Origin: Stenogyne calaminthoides
Lineage: Eukaryota; Streptophyta; Magnoliopsida; Lamiales; Lamiaceae
Reading direction: 5' to 3'
DNA: 64,000 nt
Assembly: GCA_037126765.1 (NCBI GenBank)
Contig: JBBCBC010000022.1
Location: 15,653,758 to 15,717,757, forward strand
The notes beneath the pieces are model-generated. The model made no database searches and was not told the origin of the DNA. It was given only the letters and a program-made list of their open reading frames with translations. Both the position numbers and the translations under genes were made by a program. Shown here in pieces: positions 36,443 to 47,230 of the stretch. Positions within the stretch are counted from its first letter, which is position 1, and the number at the start of each line of letters is the position of its first letter.

Positions 36443-36668
36443 TTAAGAGACTGATCTGATAGAATCAGTTGAGTAAGGAAACTCAACTGATCAGAAAAGT
36501 CAGTTAGGCACATTAGATTAATAGGATAATAGATTGAGGGGGAAATAGACAAACATCGCGTAATGAAATCAAGTCAACACAACAATGGAATTAAGAGAGA
36601 ATTTCTTTGATAAAGACCCGGAGGTCGAAACCTTTCATTACAATAGACCCGGAGGTCAAAAGAAAAGT

Positions 36669-36694
36669 CCTAAACCCTAAACCCTAAACCCTAA
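36669..36694 (+). repeat. Telomere-like CCCTAAA repeat
   Basis: CCTAAACCCTAAACCCTAAA plus CCCTAA, about 3.5 plant telomere units, in the 3' part of the antisense cassette. Element C keeps a degenerate version near 51122-51160. Confidence 0.8.
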
Positions 36695-36697
36695 TGC

Positions 36698-37073
36698 CTA
36701 AAACAGGTGAGCATTCACGCTATAAATGAACATGAATGTCATACATATGGTGCAAAATATAAAAGGCGGCTTGACTTGATCAAGTTCGCATATACAATAC
36801 TAAATCCATATTACATGTCAGAAATTGCTCAACGGTGTTAACCACATCATCTCGATCGGAACACAAGGCATAGACAACCACCTCCATGATAAAGGTGACA
36901 AATTCGCAATTAGGGTGGCGGTGAAGCTTAGCAATGGCCGTTTGGTCATCTTCCGATGAAGACGAGATCAAGGGAAGCTTAGGGATGGACTGGGAACCGA
37001 CGAACTTGCCAGAATAGAAGAAGCCTATTTCCGGAGGAGTTGCCAAAATAAAGGACTTGCCAGAATTTCTCAT
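36698..37073 (-). pseudogene. Antisense ORF in element B, conserved small protein with CxxC tail
   Basis: On minus, ATG at 37073-37071 opens 97 codons to TGA at 36780 (MRNSGKSFILATPPEIGFF at the start; ISSSSEDDQTAIAKL in the middle). If read one frame over near the end, a further 25 or so codons follow to TAG at 36698, with FCTICMTF. Element C has a diverged copy with matching residues, including SSSS, IAKL, DD, NMxLV and a CDTC tail, so this looks like a real former protein. No sense ORF overlaps it. I do not recognise the family. It begins about 48 bp below a TATA box. No signal peptide or membrane segment is evident. Confidence 0.6.
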
Positions 37074-37120
37074 GTGCAAACTTGAGAATGAAAATTGATG
37101 AATGATTATCTAAATCCAGT

Positions 37121-37200
37121 TCTATTTATAGAAAGAAAGCGGGGGTGGAAATGTAATTTTTTTTGTAAATTTGGGACCCCTCTCAAAGAAATTGACGTCA
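37121..37200 (-). promoter_or_regulatory. Antisense promoter candidate in element B
   Basis: On minus: the palindrome TGACGTCA (37193-37200), then TATAAATAGA (37130-37121), about 48 bp before the ATG at 37073. The TATA to ATG spacing allows a short plant-type leader. In element C this stretch is deleted. Confidence 0.55.
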
Positions 37201-37361
37201 TAAAGTGACAGACCATCATTGCGGGCATGTCACATCACGCCGACTTAGGGAATCGAGGTGATCGTTCGACTCCTCGAGATTTAGGCTTCGGCAGGAGCAC
37301 TTTCCAAGAACCGGATTGGTCAGATAAGTTCAACAGAAATATGATCAGTTAAGTTGGACAT
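37201..37361 (+). other. End of antisense cassette, element B
   Basis: No gene. The stretch with CACGCCGACTTAGGGAATCG and GGCAGGAGCAC is shared with element C (about 51727-51790) and marks the right end of the cassette; beyond it PPT-rich, CTGATCAG-rich spacer leads to the internal LTR-start relic. Confidence 0.6.
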
Positions 37362-38057
37362 TGTTGGGAAATGTTGGTAAGAGACAGGCAGAACTTCAGA
37401 TCAACAGATCAGATGCTTAGGAGATAGGCAGAAATTAAGATCAACAGATCAACATATCAGACAAACTGAGAACCAGCATCATGTGGTATTGACTGATTAC
37501 AATATCAGTCAATCAGATACGCTTTTCTATCTCTTTCATCTGTTCTTATCTAGTTTATTGTACTCAAGTACATATGACACACGTCCTGCAAGGCATTAAA
37601 TGCGGACGTGAGGAACATGTATTAAATGTTTTTTAATGAGTTGTTTAAAATCCAAAAGCTGCCGGATTAAAATCCTTAACCACACGATCTACTTTTAAAA
37701 CTCACCGTTTAATCTTGACCATTCATCTCGATTAATCAATTGATTCTCCGAATCATTTCTCGAAAAACCACTTTCCCTCCAAAATGCCTATATATAGTAG
37801 GAACATTTCTTCAAAACCTTTCTTCGCCCTAATTTTTTTTTTCTCAAGGCACTATTGCAAAAATCCTTTTCACTCCGGCAAAGCAAGTTCTTCACACTCT
37901 TTAAAAACTTTACCAGAAAACTTCTTCAAATTTTCTTCACTGGTAAATAAATCTTTACTTATTGCATTTGCTTGTGTTTACTATGATCTACATCATATAT
38001 GTTTGTGATTTTGTGTGTCTTTTGTAATATGTTATGCATTTAACTCACAATTTGTAG
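37362..38057 (+). promoter_or_regulatory. Internal promoter, leader and intron of the post-pol unit, element B
   Basis: Starts with GGACATTGTTGGGAAAT (TGTTGGG at 37362). An inverted repeat CACGTCCTGCA ... TGCGGACGTG lies at about 37580-37610, then TATATATAG at 37789-37797 after TTTCCCTCC. A C/T-rich leader ends CACTG|GTAAATA (donor GT 37943-37944). A T-rich 115-bp intron follows and ends TTTGTAG (38057), directly before ATG at 38058. E and C share the layout. Function inferred from position and consensus. Confidence 0.62.
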
Positions 38058-41000
38058 ATGGCTACACACGGATTAGGTAAAATTATGTGTAACTATGCAT
38101 CCCTCGCCAAGAAGGTAGTTGAAGATAGATACGTCGTATTTGGAGTTACACAAGATCCTGAATCTTAGGAAGTGGAATAGATCTTAAGAGACAATCACCT
38201 CGACCAATTCTGCTCACGGTCCGGAAATCCGGTGATGCAGTACAAGGCTCTCGAATTTCTCCGGATTTCCAATGCTGACCTGATACGCATTTTTAACCTA
38301 CCGAGAGGGAAAATCTCTCCAGCTCATTATCAGGAGGATGAGGATGACAAAATCAGACGGGAACTGTTCCAGGATACTGACAAGGGACAAACATCTGGTT
38401 TCACCAAACCAATGTTAAAAAGAAAGTACAGATTGCTCTTTGATGTTCTGTCAAAGACAATTCTTGGAATCTCCTTCAGTCCGGACGGACTGACGTCTAT
38501 GAAGTTGCATTGCCTAGCTACCATGGTTGACAGAGCATCAAATATAAACTGGCATGGGGCACTCAAAGCTGTTCTGGTGCAAGAACACCAGAAATTTAGA
38601 GTAAATGAGCGCAGGAAAGTTTACCTGAAGAAGAGAATAGGGAACCTCAATAAAGTGGCAATTATTCTGAGGGACAAGCTACCTCAAAAAGAATGGGACA
38701 GAGAAGGCATCAAGAGCAACAAGGCTCTCTTGAATGATTCTGCCAATATTTTCGGCCCTCCTGATTCTGATCATCAGATCACCATTAAGAGGAAAAGAAA
38801 AGGTGCTGAGGAAGAAGGGATTGAGCTACCTGCTATCCCGAGCAAGAAAAAGAAGACCAAGGCTGGCACATATGGTGTCAGCAGACCGAAGAAACACAGG
38901 CGATCTCCAATGAATCTGTTCATAGAATCAGTAACAGAGGAGGAGGAAACTGATAGCGAGAAAAAGTCCTCCAAGAGCCAGACAGGCAGCAAGTCCACAG
39001 GCTCCCAAAAACAGGTCTTCATACCTGAGAGGTAGAAATCCTATGCTGGAAGCTCTCCTGATCTGCCACATGAAGGAGATTTTGGGGCTGACCTGACACG
39101 ATCTCCTTCTCCCCAATCTCGGGTTCCTACTCCTACTCTCATGCATACAAGAGATCACAACCAGCCTGTACTTATGGAGGAAGAACACATAGCAGAACCT
39201 GCTGCAGAACTAAATCAGCAGGAGGTTGAACAGGCAGTGACGGAGATCATGCAACAAATGTCGGTAGCTGCACCTGAAAGACTCCCATCACCAGCCAAAT
39301 TTATCTCCAGAGTGGACAGGACTGTTTCTGGCCACATGATCAGACTGGGATAGCACGTGAACTGGAACAAACATATCCAGAACTGTCTGATCATCAATTC
39401 GTATTGGATGAAGTTGTGGAAATACTGGCCTGGAGAGATTTAAGGCTAAAAAACTTCACAGATTTGTTCATGATTGTAGAACAGTTGGGCGGGGCTGATG
39501 AATTTGCTGATTTTGATTTTGACATGCGCACGGCAGCCACAGTAAGCTCACCAACTATCTTATTATCTGAAGTTGAAGTAAAGAAATTGATCTATCGCAA
39601 GCTGGGTAGAATAGTTGAGCAGGCTGAGGAAGACATTGAACTGCAGATGGAGGAGGCAGCTGCCGATGAAGGTGATGTTGGTGTTTCGGCACGTGACCAA
39701 CCACCAGAGGCGAGAGTGTCCGCGGCAACTGTTGGGACATCTCAAGGTCCAACAGGTCAGGCCATGCTGACAATTCCTGCGACACACATCACATCTGATC
39801 AACTTAAAGAGATCAGATCATGCTTCAAGGATTTGTTGCAGACAGAAGTTGAAGGTGTCCTGGAAAATTCCATCAGTTCAACAATTGCAGATCATAACCA
39901 GGCATCTGAGAAAGTTATGGAGGAACAGAGACTGTATATGTCTTCCTAGGTCGCTGAGCTCAAAGAAAATTTTGCCAACGAAATGAAGCTGATTACTGAA
40001 AACTTCTCTAAGACTGTGGAAGAGAATGTGGCAAAGATTTCAAACCTGGAAGTCTCTCTGTTAGTGGCACTGGATAGACTGAAGTTGAATGAAGAAAAGC
40101 TTGATAAGCTAATTCTTACCTTTTCAACAGTCATAGAGTCTGCTAAATCTAAGTTGGTGAACAAAATCAGTGAACTATCTGTTCAAGCTCAAGGTGTATC
40201 TGCTGCAGATCTCAACATAACGATAGCCGTCAGTTTTGGATCCCTGACTTCCCATATCAATACTCTTTTTGATCAAACCAAAAAGGGGGAAGGACAGGTT
40301 GAGAAACCAACTGGCCTGATCAGAACAACCAAAGATCTTATTCAGACTATTGAGTCACATGATCAGAGGCTTCAAAATCTAGATGAGATGGCAGTTGAAG
40401 TCCGTGCCAGGCTAGAAAGGGCCAAGATGAAGGGCAAAGGAACTGGACTGTCGCATTCTGCACTTCTACCTCCTCAAATGCTTTCTACTCAAAGAATCAC
40501 GAGGAGTGCATCTGCTGCACAGGTAGAAGCAAACAGATGACTAGCTGCTAGACTGACTAAAGAAGAACTAGCTGAGGAGGGCACGATAAATGAGGAAGAA
40601 AGAAGGAAAGAAAGGCTGGCTGAAGTCGAAGGGTTAAAAAGAAGATATTTTGCTAGGCTGAGAAAGGGTCAAATAGGCAAAGATTTTGTTGAACCATTGA
40701 TCCCTGCCAGGGTAGAAGACATTATCAGAAATGATAGCAGAAAAGAAGCCAGATTGAAAACCTGGCGTGGAATCAGGGCAGAATGGTTGATGGATGCCTT
40801 TGTGTTAGACATTGTGCCTTCAGAAGAGTCTCCAGATGAGGAATTCCTGAACTAGATGGAAAACAAACATCCAGACTTTTTGAAGGAGGTCCAGATAGAT
40901 GTTGAGAGCATCAATGCTAAGATCACACATCCTCCATATGATGTGTTGGACTATCAGAGAAAGGCATATGGATCCTTCGACAGATTGGCCTTTGAAAGAT

Positions 41001-41137
41001 TGTATTACAATCTGATTGGCAAAGCTGCCATCACTGATCCAGGCCAAGTTAATAGTGTTAAATGGAAGTTGTACCGAATTTTCAATGTACCTCAGAACAT
41101 GAGGGAGATGCCAGAAGGGTACACTCCGAAGGATTGA
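38058..41137 (+). pseudogene. Long post-pol ORF (aORF) of element B, broken
   Basis: ATG at 38058 (MATHGLGKIMCNYASLAKKV). Two early stops (near 38167 and 38178), then open at 38232-39035 with the core KRKYRLLFDVLSKTILGISF and MKLHCLATMVDRASNINWHG, then Lys-rich stretches (KKKKTKAG, PKKHRR) that look like nuclear signals. Next comes Glu/Gln-rich sequence to 39357, SEVEVKKLIYRKLGRIVEQ (39404-39949), a coiled coil (39983-40540) with KKGEGQ coded by an internal polypurine motif, and a tail to TGA at 41135-41137 (YDVLDYQRKAYGSFDRL). Five or so stops or shifts in all. Same order of parts as in A. Function unknown; predicted nuclear or particle role is inference. Confidence 0.75.
40280..40293 (+). 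other. Internal polypurine-tract-like motif in aORF, element B
   Basis: AAAAAGGGGGAAGG, in frame as KKGE, about 1.06 kb before the 3' LTR. Counterpart of 9970-9983 in A. Confidence 0.5.
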
Positions 41138-41339
41138 AGATCAGAAGATATTGGGATCAGTTTATGCTTTTGTTTTTCAAATGTACTATGTAATGTTTTA
41201 TCTTAATGAAAAACAAACTCCATTTCTGATCCTAAGACAATCTCTCATTGTCTTCTGATTATATGTTTGTTACTGTTTTATTCATATCAACTGATGGTTA
41301 GTTTCTCATATATTTTGGTTTTATCAAAAAGGGGAAAAT
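41138..41339 (+). other. 3' untranslated region and polypurine tract, element B
   Basis: T-rich spacer without a gene, ending in AAAAAGGGGAAAAT (41326-41339) beside the LTR start TGTTGGG. Confidence 0.9.
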
Positions 41340-42632
41340 TGTTGGGAAATTTATTAAGTTTTGATAAAAGTTCCAAAACAGATGTAATAGGACCAGTCAA
41401 AATCTGTTAGCTGGCTGACGTTTTATATTGAGAACTAGGCTGACCAGTTGAGAACTGTTGTATAGAGCAACTGATGTATAAATTAGATTAGAACACACAT
41501 TGAGGGGGAACTCAATGTGTATAGCTCTTAGTCTTGAAGATCAGTTATAAAGATCACTTATGTAGATCAGAAGAGAAGAACTGAAGATCTGAAGATAACA
41601 AGACTGAAGATAGATAAAGCACATCAGATGAAGTCAGTAAGTTGAGCTAAGACAACTTACAACCAAAGACTTCAGATAGGGCAGATCAGTTTGCCTGATC
41701 TGTTCAGTTCTAAGAAGTGTTCTGAAAGTTCATTACACTTTCAGAAAGGTCGATCAGACAACAAGCATAAAACCCATCAAGACCAGTTTAAATGGTACTT
41801 GCTAGCCTATGAGAGATCGACACGACTTTACGGAACTAATAGGACTCAGGGTTGGAGGCTCAGTGTTCAACGGCTAGAAAGGACAAAGTTACATGCTTTC
41901 GGCCATACCGCCTCTGAGGAGAATCATATCAACCCTGCAAACCTAACGTAAATAGACCGAAATTTGAATTGCTCTCCAATGGCTAGTTCGATTTCGTGCC
42001 TATAAATATGGGATCAAACCTTCATAGTAAGGTTACGGAAATTATACACAAGCTCAAACTCTCAAGATTTCTTCACGAAGAACACAAATTCAAGTTTTAT
42101 TCTTAAGTGTTCATCCCTTAGTTCTTAGCAGAATACTCATCCTCTAGCTCTTGGCTACTTAGAAGATAGGATAGTATTCCAGTTGGAACAAAACAAATCT
42201 TATACCAAAACAATGTTAGGTTAAGTTTGTTATAGCAAGATTTCTATGTAGGGTTTCTAGATTAGATTTCTGGGATTGGTTGAGTGTGAACTCGTTAAAT
42301 ATATGTTGGTTTTATTGTGTTGGACTAACACATTAAACTAAGTCCAGTTGGTTAATTTGGTGCCCCTGCTGATAGGGAAGAGTGGACGTAGGACGAGTTG
42401 TCCGAACCACTATAAATCTGTGTGCTTTTAATCTTGCTTTATACATCTGCGCACAACTTGTTATTTGCATGCATATTCTGTACCTAAATCAGATGAGCAT
42501 CAAGCTACTGATCTGATCAGTTTGACATTTTAGTCACCTGATCTGAACTGTTGGCAGAATCTCCTTTGAGTAAAACTGGTTTTCTACACGGGTTAACTTA
42601 TCTTCCTCACCATCAGTTAAGCTGATAGACGC
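41340..42632 (+). repeat. 3' LTR of element B, left part
   Basis: Matches 29059 onward to the segment GCTGATAGACGC, where element C begins. GACGC (42628-42632) is the left target duplication of C. TATA box at about 42001. Confidence 0.92.
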
Positions 42633-44162
42633 TGTTGGGAAATTTGTATTTAGTTTTGATGGAAGTTCCAAAATAGTTTGTAACAAGAACAGTCAGACCT
42701 GTTAGCCGACTGATGTCTTAGAATCAGGTTAGGATGACCAGCTGAAATGTATAGACAACTGATGTATAAGGTATGTCACATATTGAGGAGGAACTCAATA
42801 TGTATAGGTCAGGTCAGTTAGTCGAATGATCAGTTAATCATATAATCAGGTGACGACATGAAGCCAATAGCTCAGAAGACCTGAAGATCAGAAGACTACC
42901 AGAAGATCAAGATCCAGACCAAAAGACCTACATCAGTCGAGTCTGCTAGTTGAAGCTAAGACATCTGGAATCAGAAGACTCTATCAGGTAGACTGATCAG
43001 TTGTAACTGATCAGGTCAGCTCACACCAGGTGTCAACTAATGGTTCACCAACTCATACATTGTTGATCTGAACAAGAAGAATGCCAACATTAGTTGGTGA
43101 ACAAACTCTGACATGTTGTACATGTTAACCAATAAGAACAAGACACGTATGACCTGAGCTGACACTGCGGATTTCGGCGCTGCATAGTCAAACGGCTAGA
43201 AAAACGACATACACGCTTTCGGCCATGTCGTTCCTGGAAGCACGTCACATCAAATCCTGCAAACCTACCAAATATAGCCAGAAATTCAAATTGCTCTCCA
43301 ACGGCTCTTTGATTTCGAGGTCTATAAATATGGGATTACTCTTCAGAGTGAAATACGAAAATTATCAAGAAGCTCATACTATAGCAAAATTTCAGCACGA
43401 AGAACACAACCTTGAAGATTAATTTTTCTCAGTGTTCATCCCATAGTTCTTAGCACAAAAATCTTTTCCTCTAAAGTGTTAAAGCTAATTTAATTCTAGA
43501 AAGATTTCAAAGTTGGAACAAACAACAAATCTTACCCAAAAACCCAAAGTTAGGTTAAGTTTGTTTAGCGAGATTTCAAACTAGGGTTTCTAGTTACGAT
43601 TTAAGGATCGGTTGAGTGAGAGCTCCATAAATATCTGTTGGTGTAATGTGTTGGACTAACACAATAGTCTAAGTCCAGTTGGTTAAGTCGGTTAAGTTGG
43701 TGCCCCTTGTGATAGGGAAGAGTGGACGTAGGACTGGTTGTCCGAACCACTATAAATCTTGTGTGCATTTACCTGTTTGATTAACTACTTCAGACTATTG
43801 CACACAACTTGATTAAATCTGCATACATATTCGAAAGTTAGAATTGCCAAGACCAAGTTATCGATCGATCGATTGACCCCATAGTCATCGATTGAAAACA
43901 ACTTCAAATCTAATTTGTTACAAAACCGGTTTTTCACATCGGTATAAACTAAATTTCCGCACAATTAGATAAACCGATAGATACTTAGAATCGATCCGCC
44001 TCGAGCGGACAAGAAGTTGATATCGATCAAAACCGATTCACTTTGCACACTCGATCGGACAAACCGCCATCACACCGATCTCGCGACGAAAAAAGTTTTC
44101 AGAAGTCTATTCACCCCTCCCCTCTAGACTTCTGCCCTCACGAAACCCGTTTGGGACCTACA
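42633..44162 (+). repeat. 5' LTR of element C
   Basis: 1530 bp; pairs with 54094-55599. TATAAATAT at 43323-43331. U3 has repeated GAAGATC words. The end, from about 43850, shows CGA-type replacements like those in the 3' copy. Confidence 0.92.
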
Positions 44163-44164
44163 AG

Positions 44165-44176
44165 TGGTATCAGAGC
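44165..44176 (+). other. Primer-binding site of element C
   Basis: TGGTATCAGAGC two bases after the LTR end at 44162; leader 44177-44299 has no gene. Confidence 0.95.
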
Positions 44177-44299
44177 AGTGGTTCTACAGACCACTGACTT
44201 TGAATATCATCGGTTCTTAAGGAAGAACCTTTGTGGTCACTTGAACTGATCTTGAAAAACCTTTTTCAAATCTCATTCGTTTTCAAACTCACGATCAGA

Positions 44300-47230
44300 A
44301 TGAATAATACTTCGGGTATGTATCATGATTTGCCTAAATTTTCCATTGATGAGTATGCAGACTGGACGATATTCATGAGCAACCATCTAGGATCAATAAG
44401 CAGCAGGATGATGGAAGGTCTTGAACAAGGACCCACCATCATCTATCATGACAACCCAGCTGTTGGAGGTGATCCAGATTTTGCAGTTGGAAGTCTTGTC
44501 AGAAAGAGTACTGCCCTAATGGATGCTGAAGAGAGAAAGTTGTACACTCTAAATACGATAGCCAGGCACATAATCATGAAGACCATGGACAAGATAACCA
44601 GAGAAAAGATAAAGTATCTAGAGACAGCCAAACAGATGTAGGATACGCTTGCTGAAATGTGTGAAGGAAATGATCTGATTAAAGATAGCAGACTGCAAGC
44701 TGAACTGGTGAAATTCGAGAAACTTAAGATGCTACCAAATGAAACCATCAATGAGCTCGATGGAAGAATCACCATGCCAGTCAACAAGTTACGGGAACTT
44801 AGACGAGAAATGTCAGATGAAGACATCAATTACAAGATCTTGAGATCTCTGACTAAGAAGTGGGATATGAAAGTCACTGTAATAAAGGATTGTCAAGATA
44901 TTGCTAAGATGAAGCCAAGCAACCTGTTCCTGAGTCTTAAAGCTCATGAGTTCGATCTGACCGAAAGAGGGCAAGACAAAGAAGACGAGTCGCCTGCTGA
45001 AGCCACACCTGCCACATCAAAATCAGTTGCATTCAAAGCAGCCAGCAGCAACTCAAAGTCTACTGAACCTGTTGGAAATATTATAAGCCAAACTGAACAG
45101 ATTGCTTTGCTAACAAGAAAACTTGAAAAATCTAACATTCAACTTGGTAAGTATCGCAGATTTTATAGGGATTATCAAAACAGCAGAGGAAGAGATAGGA
45201 GGCCAGCTGAAAGATCTCCAGAAAGGACCAGATCGGATGACCGAAGAGATGATCACAGAAAGGATCGCAGAGAAGATAAGAAAAGAGATGATCGGTCTGA
45301 TGAAAGAAGAGACAACAGATCTGAGAGAAGAAATTCTGATTACAATCAAACAGGTAAGTCACCTGACAGATTCTACAGACGGAATGACTCACCTGGCAGA
45401 AGAAGTTCCGTGGATCGTGGAGCGTGTTTCAACTGTCAGCACAGATTGCCCTGACCTGACACCAAAAGAAAGAGAAGAGAAGCGGAACAGAAGAGAGCAA
45501 CGCTATAGAGACAGGAAAGCCATGGTTGCTGATACATCAGAAATTGATGATTCTTATCTACCTTCAGAGGATTCAGGCTACTCATCAGTAGAGGACTTTT
45601 GTCTGATAAGCAACGCTGACGATTTCTACCACTACGATGATCTGATATTCTCTTCTGATGATGAAATCTGTCTGATGGCTAAGGAGGAAGACCAATCTGA
45701 GGTAACCTCTAAACCTTTTGCTCGTTCAGTTTCCACATCAGCTATGATTAGCACACCTGCTGGACAGATTGACATGCAGCTCTATTCTGAGCAATTGCTT
45801 GATGATCTCTCTAACGCAGTAGACACTTATACGATTGTGGAAGCTGAAAACGATAAGCTAAGGATTGAAAATACTCAGCTTGTTAAGGAAAATGCTGTCA
45901 GTAAAACAGCTGAACTAAAATCAGCTGAAGCTGGTCAGAAGATAACTGAAGAACTGAAAGTTCTGAAAGTTAATTCTTCTGATCAGTAGAAGCAGATTAA
46001 GGAACAGCTAGCTATCAATAAACAGCAAGCTGGTGATTTTAAAATCCTATAAAGCCAAGTTTGATGATCTCTTCCGACTAAATGAGAGTCTGAAATTAAC
46101 TGAGAATAGTTTACGAAAGAAAATACAAGTTTTTCACGAAATCTTCGAAACCCGTTCAGGATATGAACAACTATTTTCGAACGACAACTAATAAAAAGGG
46201 AATTGGGTATGAAAACCCTTCTACATCCTCAAAAGCCCCGTCTGATTCACTTCAAAAAGGTGTAATCAAACGAGTTACTGCTATAGATACACAAAAAGCA
46301 AAATATGTATCTGATAAGGGAAAGAGACATGTTGAACAAGTAAGGCAAGTGCCCAATCAGAAAGGGAGCAGAAATGGACCCCAACTGAATAAGCATCAGT
46401 CGAGGAATTAACAGAAGAACCCAGTTCTTCTGAAGAGACCTCAACCTGATCAGCAGATTAGGTATCAGAAAAGACAACCTGTCAAAGGGAAATTTAATCT
46501 GAAACCTAATCAGGGTCAGCTACCTAACATAAGAAGGGAATTGGGTATGAAAACCCTTCTACATCCTCAAAAAGCCCCGGCCTCGATCACTTCAAAAGGT
46601 GTAATCAAACGAAGTTCTTTATATAGATACACAAAAAAGCAAAATATGTATCCGATAAAGGAAAAGAGACACATTGAACAAGTAAGGCAAGTGCCCAATC
46701 GTAGTGGGGAGCGAAATGGACCCCAATCAATAAGCATCGGTCGAGGATTAACGTAAGAACCCAGTTCTTCTGAAGAGACCTCAACCTGATCAGCAGATTA
46801 GGTATCAGAAAAGACAACCTGTCAAAGGGAAATTTAATCTGAAACCTAATCAGGGTCAGCTACCTAACAAGCAAGCTGAAGGTAAACTGCTAAGATCATT
46901 TATGCCAAAAAGATCTGAATCTTTTAATGGTAGCAGTCGTACTTACCCTTACAATCAGAAACTTAAGGTCGCTTAACCCGAGCCCCAATCGGATTAAAAA
47001 GAAGACAAACTACAAGGAAAAATTCCAAGTCTTCTGATTCATTCAAGGCTCGCACAAATATTCATACTGATCAGAATGCATATGAAGAGATGTATGATTA
47101 TGTAGATGTTTATGGGAGACAAATCAGGCCTTCTGATCTATCTGATTACAATAGAAGTGCCCTGTTTGTATGGATCCCTAAAACCAACCCTAACCCCTCA
47201 GGACCCAATCCAAAAGGGTACCTAAAGCCC
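44300..47230 (+). pseudogene. gag: gag of element C, broken
   Basis: ATG at 44300 (MNNTSGMYHDLPKFSIDEYA); an upstream in-frame extension from 44231 is not needed. TAG for Trp at 44639-44641 is the only break before 45454. At the zinc knuckle (45425-45452) CFNCQ is joined almost directly to DCPDLTP: a deletion of some 17 bp removes the His and shifts the frame. The acidic spacer and coiled coil (45470-45989) are well kept. The basic tail contains a 340-bp tandem duplication (46191-46869) whose second copy is degraded. It ends YDYVDVYGRQIRPSDL and PNPKGYLKP. Confidence 0.88.
46191..46869 (+). repeat. Tandem duplication in gag of element C, second copy degraded
   Basis: 46191-46529 and 46530-46869 are two copies of one segment (GGGAATTGGGTATGAAAACC near both starts, CAGGGTCAGCTACCTAACA at both ends). 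The first copy is clean; the second has the CAG/CTG-type damage and extra homopolymer bases, and the damage then goes on downstream. Confidence 0.85.
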
